Source: Nostoc sp. LEGE 12450 (GTDB lineage Bacteria; Cyanobacteriota; Cyanobacteriia; Cyanobacteriales; Nostocaceae). Taken from it: a stretch of 64,000 nt of DNA. Shown here one piece after another: positions 54,932 through 62,884 of the stretch. The stretch lies in assembly GCF_015206895.1 (NCBI RefSeq), contig NZ_JADEXU010000006.1, forward strand, positions 1 through 64,000, given 5' to 3'. Below the pieces are notes generated by a model. It was not told the DNA's origin. It did no database searches and saw only the letters and a list, made by a program, of their open reading frames with translations. How positions within the stretch are numbered: the stretch's first letter is position 1; each line of letters opens with the position of its first letter. A program made the translations under genes and the position numbers.

Positions 54932-55393
54932 ATGTCTAAGCATAGCGTGCTTTCAGAGTCTGTAATATCTCCACAGTTAGAAGCTCAATCTATCGAACTG
55001 GAGCGCATACTGAGCGTTAAAGGTTCTCAGGCAAAACTGGTAGGGGCTAACGGAGAAAAAATTACCATTCCTGAACCGATTTATCAAGTACTACTTCAAG
55101 TTGTCCACGCAATGGCATCAGGTAAGGCTATATCTATAATTCCTCAACAACAGGAATTGACGACACAACAAGCGGCCGAATATCTGAACGTATCACGTCC
55201 TTACCTGATCAAGTTATTAGAACAGGGTGACATTCATTACATTAAGGTGGGTTCGCATCGCCGGGTTCGTTTTGATGATTTAATGAAATATAAACAACAT
55301 CGGGACACTAAGCGGCGAGAAGGTTTGAAGGAATTCACTCAATTTCTGCAAGATGAGGGGTTCTATGATGAGGAGAGTAGCAAATTAGACTAA
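54932..55393 (+). CDS. Excisionase-type HTH antitoxin
   Basis: The 153-residue protein has a MerR/excisionase-type winged helix: LTTQQAAEYLNVSRPYLIKLLEQGDIHYIKVGSHRRVRFDDLMKY (about 85-130). The N-terminal 80 residues carry GAPIDI-like strand segments (LVGANGEKITIPEPIYQVLLQVVHAM) similar to the dimer part of other antitoxins. The C-terminal acidic tail (QDEGFYDEESSKLD) is suited to cover the toxin. It overlaps the ribosome-binding region of the PIN gene, which starts four bases after its stop, and has its own AGGAGG. Such HTH proteins with a PIN partner form type II toxin-antitoxin pairs and autoregulate their promoter. Confidence 0.87.
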   Translation: MSKHSVLSESVISPQLEAQSIELERILSVKGSQAKLVGANGEKITIPEPIYQVLLQVVHAMASGKAISIIPQQQELTTQQAAEYLNVSRPYLIKLLEQGDIHYIKVGSHRRVRFDDLMKYKQHRDTKRREGLKEFTQFLQDEGFYDEESSKLD

Positions 55394-55397
55394 CAAG

Positions 55398-56234
55398 ATG
55401 CTTTCTTTCTCTGTTGTTCTGGACTCCTGCGTTATCTACCCCATGCCTCTGTGTGATACCTTATTCCGTGCTGCCGAAGCAGAACTTTACGAAATTCATT
55501 TTTCACAAGAAATTCTAGAAGGTGCTACTCGCAATCTTGTAAAGAAGGGAAAGATGACAGATGCCAAGGCTGCACGCTTTCAACAAATGCTCAAGATACA
55601 TTTTCCTGAAGCAATAGTGGAAGTACCAGAACATCTAGTTGCATCAATGACAAATCATCCAGGTGATTACCATGTTGTCGCTGCTGCTATAGTTGCGAAG
55701 GCAAAAGTAATTGTTACTGCTGATTTAGATGACTTTCCAGCAGAAGCTTTAAAGCCTTGGGATATTGAGGCTTGGCATCCAGATGATTTTTTGGTTTATC
55801 TTAATGACCAATTCCCAGGAAAAATGATTCAAGTAATTCGGCAGCAATCAGAGGATCTCAAAAACCCTCCGATGACCATTGTTGAATTGCTGGATAAGTT
55901 AGAAAAAAATAATGTTACAAAATTTGCTGGTAGTATTTGCTTCCATGAATATTCTGATGTAATCGTGCAAATTGCCAAAACAACTTTGAAGAGTAAATTT
56001 GCAAGAATAGCACCAGAGGGTGGTCGATACTTTGAGGGTGAACGGTATCGACTCTGGCAGAATCGGGGAATTTTAACAATTACTGCCAAGGACAACCGAG
56101 GGGAAATCCTGCGAGTTGAGAATGGAAAAATTCAGGGAAGTCTTTTATCAGAGGACATTAAGGCATTCCAAATATTTGAACAAAGTTTAGAAACAGAACT
56201 AGAACAAGCTAAAACACAAAAATCTCAAACCTGA
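55398..56234 (+). CDS. PIN-domain toxin with C-terminal extension
   Basis: PIN-domain toxins are metal-dependent endoribonucleases that cut RNA. Residues 1-150 form the PIN_3-type domain: VVLDSCVIYP (first Asp, about residue 8), SQEILEGATRNL (Glu), DYHVVAAAIVAKAKVIVTADLDDFP (Asp residues). The fold normally ends near residue 185. Here another 90 residues follow, including a beta-rich stretch (RIAPEGGRYFEGERYRLWQNRGILTITAKDNRGEILRVENG), not part of the PIN fold. It directly follows the HTH antitoxin in the same operon. The extension could be an extra RNA-binding or self-inhibitory element; I know no family for it. Confidence 0.85.
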   Translation: MLSFSVVLDSCVIYPMPLCDTLFRAAEAELYEIHFSQEILEGATRNLVKKGKMTDAKAARFQQMLKIHFPEAIVEVPEHLVASMTNHPGDYHVVAAAIVAKAKVIVTADLDDFPAEALKPWDIEAWHPDDFLVYLNDQFPGKMIQVIRQQSEDLKNPPMTIVELLDKLEKNNVTKFAGSICFHEYSDVIVQIAKTTLKSKFARIAPEGGRYFEGERYRLWQNRGILTITAKDNRGEILRVENGKIQGSLLSEDIKAFQIFEQSLETELEQAKTQKSQT

Positions 56235-56292
56235 TAGCTTAAAGTTCACCACTAATGTTACATCTAGTATCGTTGAGTGGGGAAAAAACAGC

Positions 56293-57339
56293 GTGAAAGC
56301 ACAGGTATTTAGAGGCGTTAATCAACTGTCTTACGAAGATATCCCAGTCCCAACTGTGGAACCAGATGAAGTGCTGGTACAGGTGCGGGTTGTGGGGTTG
56401 TGTCAGTCAGATATTAAGAAAATTCGTTATCCACTGTATGAACCGCCGCGTATTTTTGGACATGAAACTGCCGGCACGATCGCAGCAATAGGCAATAATG
56501 TCAAAGGTTGGCAAGTTGGACAACGGGTAGCCGTGATGCACCACATCCCTTGTATGCGTTGCGCCTACTGCCTAAATGATAATTTCTCTATGTGCGATGT
56601 TTACAAAAACATCTCCACAACCGCAGGCTTTAACGCCAGTGGTGGCGGTTTTGCCGATTATGTCAAGGTTCCTGGACATATTGTGGAAAATGGTGGGTTA
56701 ATTTCCATCCCGGATAATATTAGTTTTGAAGAAGCAAGTTTTGTAGAACCAACTAACTGCTGCTTGAAGGCAGTGAGAAAAGCTCAAATTGCTCCAGGAC
56801 AAACTGTGTTAGTTACTGGTGCTGGGCCAATTGGGTTAATGTTCATTATGTTGGTGAAGTATTTCGGAGCAAAAGCGATCGCTACTGATTTACTACCCTC
56901 TAGAATTGATAAAGCTTTGAGTGTCGGTGCAGAGGCGGCTTTTGATGCTCGCGATCCCGATTTGCCTGCCAAAATCTCTGCCTTAACTGGTGGACTAGGT
57001 GTTGATGTTACTTTGCTGGCTGTACCCAGTGAAAAAGCCTTCTTTCAAGCACTTGATAGTACCCGCAAAGGCGGTAAAATCTTATTTTTCGCTGAATTTC
57101 CTGATGAGGTGGAAATTCCCATCAACCCAAATATCCTCTACCGTCGAGAAATTGACTTGATCGGCAGTTATAGCTCATCTTATCGGCTTCAGAGTTTATC
57201 AGCCGATATTGTGTTTAATCAGCGAATTGATGTAAAAGCTTTGATTAGCGATCGCTATCCATTAAAAGATTTATCAGCAGCTGTTGAGCAAGCGATCGCA
57301 CCCACACCGGATACTTATAAAATCTTAATTTATCCGTAA
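56293..57339 (+). CDS. Zinc-dependent alcohol dehydrogenase family (MDR, sorbitol/threonine dehydrogenase-like)
   Basis: This 348-residue medium-chain dehydrogenase has catalytic zinc ligands Cys37 (GLCQSD) and His57-Glu58 (FGHETAG), and four structural-zinc cysteines at 87, 90, 93 and 101 (CMRCAYCLNDNFSMC). The NAD(P) loop is GAGPIGLM. Position GGF (ASGGGFADYVKVP) fits the polyol/threonine dehydrogenase branch rather than ethanol dehydrogenase. The GTG start at 56293 is preceded by GGGGAAAA. Its substrate is not clear. Nothing suggests a link to the toxin-antitoxin operon beyond order; 58 bases separate them. Confidence 0.9.
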   Translation: MKAQVFRGVNQLSYEDIPVPTVEPDEVLVQVRVVGLCQSDIKKIRYPLYEPPRIFGHETAGTIAAIGNNVKGWQVGQRVAVMHHIPCMRCAYCLNDNFSMCDVYKNISTTAGFNASGGGFADYVKVPGHIVENGGLISIPDNISFEEASFVEPTNCCLKAVRKAQIAPGQTVLVTGAGPIGLMFIMLVKYFGAKAIATDLLPSRIDKALSVGAEAAFDARDPDLPAKISALTGGLGVDVTLLAVPSEKAFFQALDSTRKGGKILFFAEFPDEVEIPINPNILYRREIDLIGSYSSSYRLQSLSADIVFNQRIDVKALISDRYPLKDLSAAVEQAIAPTPDTYKILIYP

Positions 57340-57403
57340 AAGGAAGATTAGGGAGATAGGAGAGTGTTAAAACTAGAAGTTTAAAGTTCTGTCTGAGATT
57401 CAG

Positions 57404-57636
57404 CTACGAAGCTAAAAGGTTCAACGATGAAGCTCAAAGGTTCAACGATGAAGCTCAAAGGTTCAACGATGAAGCTCAAAGGTTCAACGGTGAAGCTAAA
57501 AGGTTCAACGATGGAGCTAAAAGGTTCAACGGTGAAGCTCAAAGGTTCAACGATGGAGCTAAAAGGTTCAACGATGAAGCTCAAAGGTTCAACGGCGAAG
57601 CTCAAAGGTTCAACGGCGAAGCTCAAAGGTTCAAAG
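57404..57636. repeat. 21-base minisatellite (ten full units)
   Basis: A tandem array with unit GGTTCAACGATGAAGCTCAAA. Ten complete GGTTCAACG-led units start at 57418 and recur every 21 bases to 57607; partial units flank both sides. Variant positions are ATG/GTG/GCG, AAG/GAG and CTC/CTA. The period is a multiple of three, so frames stay open on both strands (heptapeptides of the type MKLKGST on the plus strand; EPLSFIV on the minus strand). It lies 62 bases upstream of the Pit transporter start. Confidence 0.93.
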
Positions 57637-57698
57637 TTCACCCTTAAAAACTCAAGTTTCATCCTCATTTCTCTCACTTTCCTCTTGTCCCTAACAAC

Positions 57699-58958
57699 AT
57701 GCTTATTACCCTACTTTTCGTCGCTCTACTGGCTTTCTACGTCGCCTGGAATCTCGGAGCAAACGATGTCGCTAACGCGATGGGAACCTCTGTAGGTTCC
57801 AAAGCTGTCACCCTCAAACAAGCGATAATTATCGCTGGGGTATTAGAGTTTACGGGTGCTGTGTTGTTTGGACATGAGGTAACGGAAACTCTCGCAACGA
57901 AAATTGCTAATCCCGCCTTATTCGCAGCTACACCCCAAATATTAGTTACTGGGATGGTAACGGTACTAATTTCCTGTGGTGTGTGGTTGCAAATTGCCAC
58001 ATCACGCGGTTTACCTGTATCCTCTTCTCATGCCGTTGTTGGTGCGATCGCAGGATTTAGTTGGGTAGCTTTAGGAGTAGGTGCAATTGATTGGGCATCA
58101 ATTGGCTTAATTAGCATTGGCTGGGTTTTAACGCCGTTAATTAGTGGTGCGATCGCTGCTTTATTTTATAGTCAAATCAAGCACTGGATTTTAGATCAAC
58201 CCAATCAAGTAGTCCAGTTACAAGAATGGATTCCCTGGTTGAGTACTGCGCTGCTAGGTGTATTCGGCGTGATTGTATTACCATCGCTGACTGAACCGCT
58301 AACCAATTTTGTAATTGAGCAAGTTGGTTTTACAATCCCTTCTCATGACATCCCGCTTTTAACGGGTGCAGTAGCAGCTGTTGGACTCACAATCATTAGT
58401 TGGCGACAATTGGGAGATAAGAGAGACAAGGGAGAAATACTTCCAAATCCTGTAGAAAGATTATTCGCCCGATTCCAACTACTAAGTGCTTGCTTTGTCG
58501 CCTTTGCTCACGGTTCTAATGATGTGGGAAATGCGATCGCTCCTTTAGCTGCGATCGTTTACATCAATCGCACTGGTAGCGTACCTACTGATGGTATAAC
58601 TATCCCGCTTTGGATTTTAATCCTTGGTGGTGCTGGTATTGTTGGTGGTTTAGCTGTCTGGGGAAAAAAAGTCATTGCCACCATTGGCGAAAACATCATT
58701 GCCTTGCAACCTAGTAGTGGATTTTGTGCTGAACTGGCTACTGCTACCACCATCCTCATCGCTTCTCGGCTAGGTTTACCAGTCTCCACATCCCACGCTC
58801 TCGTCGGCGGTGTAGTTGGTATTGGACTAGTGCAAAATATTAAGTCGATTAAGTTCCAAACACTAAAAGGTATTGCTGCTGCATGGCTAATTACAATCCC
58901 TGTGAGTGCTTTACTTAGCGCTGCTATTTTTAGCATCGCTCGAATTTTATTCCGCTAA
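57699..58958 (+). CDS. Inorganic phosphate transporter, Pit family
   Basis: Pit proteins are low-affinity, metal-phosphate symporters of the inner membrane. The 419-residue protein has the duplicated Pit signature: LGANDVANAMGTSVGSKAVTLKQA at the N-terminus and AHGSNDVGNAIAPLAAIVY in the second half. Each is followed by a SGLPVSSSHA or RLGLPVSTSHALVGG motif. About 10-12 helices are visible, with a central cytoplasmic loop (RQLGDKRDKGEILPNPVERLFARFQ). The ATG at 57699 has no strong ribosome-binding site; a C-rich stretch precedes it. The minisatellite in the leader may influence expression. Confidence 0.93.
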   Translation: MLITLLFVALLAFYVAWNLGANDVANAMGTSVGSKAVTLKQAIIIAGVLEFTGAVLFGHEVTETLATKIANPALFAATPQILVTGMVTVLISCGVWLQIATSRGLPVSSSHAVVGAIAGFSWVALGVGAIDWASIGLISIGWVLTPLISGAIAALFYSQIKHWILDQPNQVVQLQEWIPWLSTALLGVFGVIVLPSLTEPLTNFVIEQVGFTIPSHDIPLLTGAVAAVGLTIISWRQLGDKRDKGEILPNPVERLFARFQLLSACFVAFAHGSNDVGNAIAPLAAIVYINRTGSVPTDGITIPLWILILGGAGIVGGLAVWGKKVIATIGENIIALQPSSGFCAELATATTILIASRLGLPVSTSHALVGGVVGIGLVQNIKSIKFQTLKGIAAAWLITIPVSALLSAAIFSIARILFR

Positions 58959-59430
58959 GAATTATTAATATTTCCCTAACTTTTTCATCTACTAAATCTA
59001 CTCAAAGTAGAACATAGACTGCAACAACAGCAAAAAAGCGTGTTTTTGCACAATTGCTGCTCATTCATTAGAATGTTGTGCAGGGGATAGCGTAACTTTG
59101 AATTTCCACAGAAAGATACTTTAATCTCCATTTAGAGATATAAACTGTCACAGAAGTTACATTCCACAGAAATTTACAACTAGTTTCGCAAGGCAGATAA
59201 CTTTCTGCCTAAGCACACGCATCTACAAGTCTTTGACAATTACTATTGGTAGCAAAACAATAAATATTTATTTGGAGTGAGATTTATTTAAAAGTAAAAA
59301 TCTCATTGGCAAATATTATATTGATGTACATGAAACTGATCAAAAATAAAAAAGGTGTAATTTCAAGCTAGTTACAGCCATACGACAATCTAAAATCGTT
59401 CGACTGAGGAAAACCGGAGTCCAAAATCGA
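58959..59430. other. Intergenic region, no gene seen
   Basis: The 472-base AT-rich gap lacks STRR tracts and open frames of note. It should contain the promoter for the 59431 gene pair. I found no recognisable operator. Confidence 0.5.
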
Positions 59431-59646
59431 ATGGCTAAATACTTAATCAATGCTGAAAAAATACTGATTATTAAGCAGCAAGGTACATTTGGTGCTTTGC
59501 CAAGTTGTGTTCAGTATGACAGAATTACGTTGAAATGCGGAAGTGCTGTTAAAATTTTTAATTTATCTGACAAAATACAGGAAATTAGGATGAGCGCCAA
59601 TAAAGCGTACCGGAAGCAGCTTTATCGTCAAGGTGTTAGAGGTTAG
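59431..59646 (+). CDS. Small hypothetical protein upstream of the coiled-coil transporter
   Basis: This 71-residue basic protein (MAKYLINAEKILIIKQQGTF...) has no family that I recognise. The first 50 residues alternate strand-like segments (KILIIKQQG, SCVQYDRITLKCGSAVKIFNLSDKI), and the end is basic (NKAYRKQLYRQGVRG). The stop lies six bases before the ATG of the next gene, with the GAGG for that gene inside its last codons, so the two are almost certainly co-transcribed and perhaps coupled. Confidence 0.55.
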   Translation: MAKYLINAEKILIIKQQGTFGALPSCVQYDRITLKCGSAVKIFNLSDKIQEIRMSANKAYRKQLYRQGVRG

Positions 59647-59652
59647 AAGCTA

Positions 59653-61992
59653 ATGGGGCGATTCGAGAAGCAACCAGAAAACCCAAGAGTCAGAGGCGAG
59701 CTATCTAGAGCAGCAGAAAATGCTCTTTGGGCTGTAGTTGAAGACTTAGAAAATCTTCAGCAGAATGTCCTCAGAGCGTTGCAGGAAGATGTAAAGCGAC
59801 TTCAGTCAGAAAAAAATCGGTTATCCGATGAGATTCAAGGCTTGGTAGAGGAAAAAGAGCATTTACAACAAGTGCGCCAAATCACCGAACAGCAAGTCTT
59901 AATTCGTCAACTGGCAGAAGTTCTGGCAAAACATATATCTTCACAACTGCAATCCTCTCTGGCAAATTTAGCTAACCAAAGCATAGAGGGTAAGTCTTAC
60001 GAACAAGCTGCGCTGAAGTCCGCTGAAGTGAGCAGCAATGTAGTAGGTGAAATCAATGAAAAAGTCGAACACATGTTTGACAGCCTGGATGACACCGTTA
60101 CTGTTACTTTTAACTCGCTGCAACAGGAGCTAAAAAACTATCAAAGTAATCTTTCCCAACAGTTGTCACGGATGTATAGCCAGCAACAGCAAGGGGAAAC
60201 GATTTTGGCGGAGTTTGTTAACCGCCTGCATGGAGAACTAGAAAAAACTATAGAAGAAACTTCACGTAAACCAGCAGCAGGTACGCCTACTGTTTTACAG
60301 TTTACTGAGCCAGAAAAAAACAATTCTTCTGAGCCATCCCCGCCAACCTTTAGCGAAGTAGTAAAAAATTCCTCTGAGCCAATTTCCGCGATCCCGAATC
60401 AATTTTTAGAAGAAAGAGAAACCACATTAGAGCCTCCCGTTGTTAGAGAAAACACCGCGAACACAATTTCTGTCTCCATCAAAGACTTGTTGGAAAGAGA
60501 AATAACATCAGAGCCTCCCATTGTTAGAGAAAGCGCTGCGAACCCGATTTCTGTCCCTAACAATGACTTGTCGGAAAGAGAAATAACATCAGAGCCTCCC
60601 ATTGTTAGAGAAAACACTGCGAACCCGATTTCTGTCCCTATCAAAGACTTGTCGGAAAGAGAAACGACATCAGAGCCTACTACTCCTGTAGTTCCGCCAT
60701 CGCAGGAAAACGCTGCTGAACCTCTTTCTGTCCTCAATAAGGATTTGTCAGAAAGCGAAACAACATCAGAGCCTCCTATTGTATCTGTGCCAAAGCCGGA
60801 AGCAATACAACCTCCACCTTTACGAAGAAGAAACGCTACTGAACCAAATTCTGTGATCCGCAGAGTGTCGCAGAGCAAACCGAAATCACCACCTTCGACT
60901 GCGCTAGAGCCGCAACCGGAAGCAAAACCCTCTGAATCGCGATCGCCTAATTCTTCCGGCTTTTCGCAGTTGCAAGTCGGTTTCTTGTTGATTGTCTTAT
61001 CAGCAGTGATATCGTCGCTTTACAACATAGCCATCAAGGTTATTTTCCATGAAGGTTCCCAAATTTTTGGAGTAGTAGATGTAGAACGCCTGCTACCGCC
61101 GACTTTGGGCAATACTCTGTTGATTTTGACGCTCCGGTTTATGGTAGTAGTACCACTGATGGTATTGCTATCCCCCATGTTGCATCCAACACTATGGCAA
61201 GATTTAGAAAACTTGGCTGCTTCAGTGCGAGGAAATCCCACAGCTGCTAATACAGCTACCAAGCGGATTTTGCTATTGTCGGTTGTGAGTGGGTGCTTTT
61301 TGTTCTTGTCTCAGGTGCTAATCTACATTGCGATCGCTCAAGTCACAACTGGAATGGCGATCGCACTGTTCTTTATCTATCCGATGGTTAGTGGGTTATT
61401 GTCGTGGTTTCTGTTCCGCGATCGCCCCACCACATTCCGCTTCGGTGCGATCGCTGCCATTTGCTGCGGTGAATTGTTAGTTTTAGGAGGTTCTCCCAAC
61501 ACCAGTATGGGTAATCCTTCACTAGGAGGCAGCACCGCCCTTCTTTCGGGCGTAGCTTTTGCTGCCTACATAATTCTGACACGGGTATGTGCTAGCAAAC
61601 TGCATCCCGTCACTTTTACCTTAATTAACTTCGTTACCATGTTGTTGTTGAGTTTTATCTGCTTGATGTTACCTTTACCAAGCAATTGGAACTTGATAGT
61701 TTTTGACTCATCTAAAATGCTAGAACTGGTTTTAAGCGCATTTATCTTGGGTGTGCTGACTCTTGCTGGCTATTTGCTGAACAATGTTGGTATCAGTAAA
61801 TTAGGTGCTTCGCGATCGGCGATTATCGGTGGTAGCATCCCAGTTTTAACGGTGATTTTTGCTGGGTTAATCATTCAAGAAAATTTAGAGATTGTGCAAA
61901 TTCTGGGAGTGTTGTTAGTAACCTTTGGCGCGGCGGCTTTCAGCCTAGAAACGATGCGAAATCAGGCTAAACCCTCCAGTAACACGAATTAA
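59653..61992 (+). CDS. Coiled-coil protein fused to a DMT-type (EamA) transporter
   Basis: A 779-residue protein with three parts. Residues about 20-215 are a charged, leucine-rich coiled coil (LENLQQNVLRALQEDVKRLQ and later). Residues about 257-385 are a 27-residue acidic/proline repeat (unit like LSEREITSEPPIVRENTANP). From about residue 437 to 770, ten hydrophobic helices form a drug/metabolite transporter of the EamA type, with the duplicated 5+5 pattern (for example GMAIALFFIYPMVSGLLSWFLFRDRPT and GASRSAIIGGSIPVLTVIFAGLIIQENL). A coiled-coil-plus-repeat N-terminus is unusual for this transporter family. Cell-envelope or septal localisation is possible, but not shown. ATG at 59653. Confidence 0.85.
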   Translation: MGRFEKQPENPRVRGELSRAAENALWAVVEDLENLQQNVLRALQEDVKRLQSEKNRLSDEIQGLVEEKEHLQQVRQITEQQVLIRQLAEVLAKHISSQLQSSLANLANQSIEGKSYEQAALKSAEVSSNVVGEINEKVEHMFDSLDDTVTVTFNSLQQELKNYQSNLSQQLSRMYSQQQQGETILAEFVNRLHGELEKTIEETSRKPAAGTPTVLQFTEPEKNNSSEPSPPTFSEVVKNSSEPISAIPNQFLEERETTLEPPVVRENTANTISVSIKDLLEREITSEPPIVRESAANPISVPNNDLSEREITSEPPIVRENTANPISVPIKDLSERETTSEPTTPVVPPSQENAAEPLSVLNKDLSESETTSEPPIVSVPKPEAIQPPPLRRRNATEPNSVIRRVSQSKPKSPPSTALEPQPEAKPSESRSPNSSGFSQLQVGFLLIVLSAVISSLYNIAIKVIFHEGSQIFGVVDVERLLPPTLGNTLLILTLRFMVVVPLMVLLSPMLHPTLWQDLENLAASVRGNPTAANTATKRILLLSVVSGCFLFLSQVLIYIAIAQVTTGMAIALFFIYPMVSGLLSWFLFRDRPTTFRFGAIAAICCGELLVLGGSPNTSMGNPSLGGSTALLSGVAFAAYIILTRVCASKLHPVTFTLINFVTMLLLSFICLMLPLPSNWNLIVFDSSKMLELVLSAFILGVLTLAGYLLNNVGISKLGASRSAIIGGSIPVLTVIFAGLIIQENLEIVQILGVLLVTFGAAAFSLETMRNQAKPSSNTN
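60412..60786 (+). repeat. Internal 81-base coding repeat
   Basis: Four to five degenerate 27-codon units, each with EREITSEPPIVREN and NPISVPIKDL-type segments. Units two and three are nearly identical at the DNA level, so they arose by recent duplication. Confidence 0.8.
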
Positions 61993-62076
61993 ATGGTGAG
62001 TTTAATCAGTTTGGGTGTAATGGGTGCTAGTTTACCTTCTATCACTTTCACCATCAATCCTGACGCTAATCTGCCC

Positions 62077-62111
62077 AAGATCCCCGAATTCTAAAAGAAT
62101 TCGGGGATCTT
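62077..62111 (+). terminator. Strong hairpin terminator of the transporter operon
   Basis: AAGATCCCCGAATTC and GAATTCGGGGATCTT form a perfect 15-pair stem with a TAAAA loop. Only a short T-run follows (AAGTTTTCA), so it may act partly by structure. It lies 85 bases after the transporter stop. Confidence 0.75.
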
Positions 62112-62334
62112 AAGTTTTCACGGATAATTTCGGACTCCCGGATAGGTGCAGAGAATACTTAATACAATACGCTTGGGTTAAGGCTAAAAACTAAAACTGG
62201 CGTAGTGGTTCATGTCATTAATTTTGACAAGAAGATAAATTCTTCAATTTCTCTTCTTTCCTTCTTCCTTCTCTGCAAGACGCTGCGCGATCGCGGTTCG
62301 TTATCTTATCTCTCAAATTGAATGGGACAGACCG

Positions 62335-62409
62335 GTAGGTTGGGTTGAGGAACGGAACCCAACATTATCAAGGCTTTGTTGGGTAACGCTTACACTCAAC
62401 CCAACCCAT
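62335..62409. repeat. Dispersed inverted repeat (GTTGGGTAACG family)
   Basis: TAGGTTGGGTTGAG and CTCAACCCAACCCA ends, with inner AACCCAACATT and TGTTGGGTAACG. It is related to 18179-18258. Intergenic, non-coding. Confidence 0.65.
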
Positions 62410-62623
62410 GAATCCGGGGATTAGGTATGTATTCCATGCAATTGAGAACCACTCTAGTTGAGCGAAGAGTAATCAAAATAACTTGACTTGTAATATATTT
62501 TTAGCAATTTAGCCTGATACAGATAGGGAAAACACGTATATATAAGCAGTACGAGTAGTACTGACTCAAGCAATTGAGCGCAAGTACTTGCTCAAACAGG
62601 AAATTTGCAAGGAGTGAAGACCA

Positions 62624-62827
62624 TTGCAGCATATTTTGGATCTAGAAGATGAAAAAGTAGTAGAAGGGTTGAGAGTAACCCGTTTTTTAAGGTACATGAA
62701 TACATGGAGCGATCGCGCCCGTAAAGCAGCTAGTCCCTTGATCCTACTAAAAGCCCTGCGAGTAAGGCAGAATTCAAAATGCCTCGTTTGTATGTTTTTG
62801 AGGTTGACGAGATGGTATCTTTATTAA
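62624..62827 (+). CDS. Possible small or truncated gene
   Basis: A TTG-initiated 67-codon frame (MQHILDLEDEKVVEGLRVTRF...) follows an AAGGAGTGAAGACCA ribosome-binding site. The first 45 codons look protein-like; the last 20 (NSKCLVCMFLRLTRWYLY) do not. It might be the 5' remnant of a decayed gene, or a real short protein. I recognise no family. Confidence 0.25.
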   Translation: MQHILDLEDEKVVEGLRVTRFLRYMNTWSDRARKAASPLILLKALRVRQNSKCLVCMFLRLTRWYLY

Positions 62828-62855
62828 TGCTTTTGTGTGTTCGTCAACTTAGTCT

Positions 62856-62884
62856 GCGTAGGCGTAGCCCACCGTAGGTATCGC
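62856..62884. repeat. Dispersed palindromic repeat
   Basis: GCGTAGGCGTAGCCCACC then GTAGGTATCGC. This is the intergenic relative of the copy inserted in the gene at 43275. Confidence 0.65.

Noticed and set aside
57404..57636. CRISPR array
   Set aside because: The units are contiguous 21-base repeats with no spacers, and there are no cas genes.
57381..57795. Open frames on both strands through the 21-base array
   Set aside because: They follow from a repeat period divisible by three; the plus-strand frame also runs out of frame into the Pit gene. Kept only as an observation.
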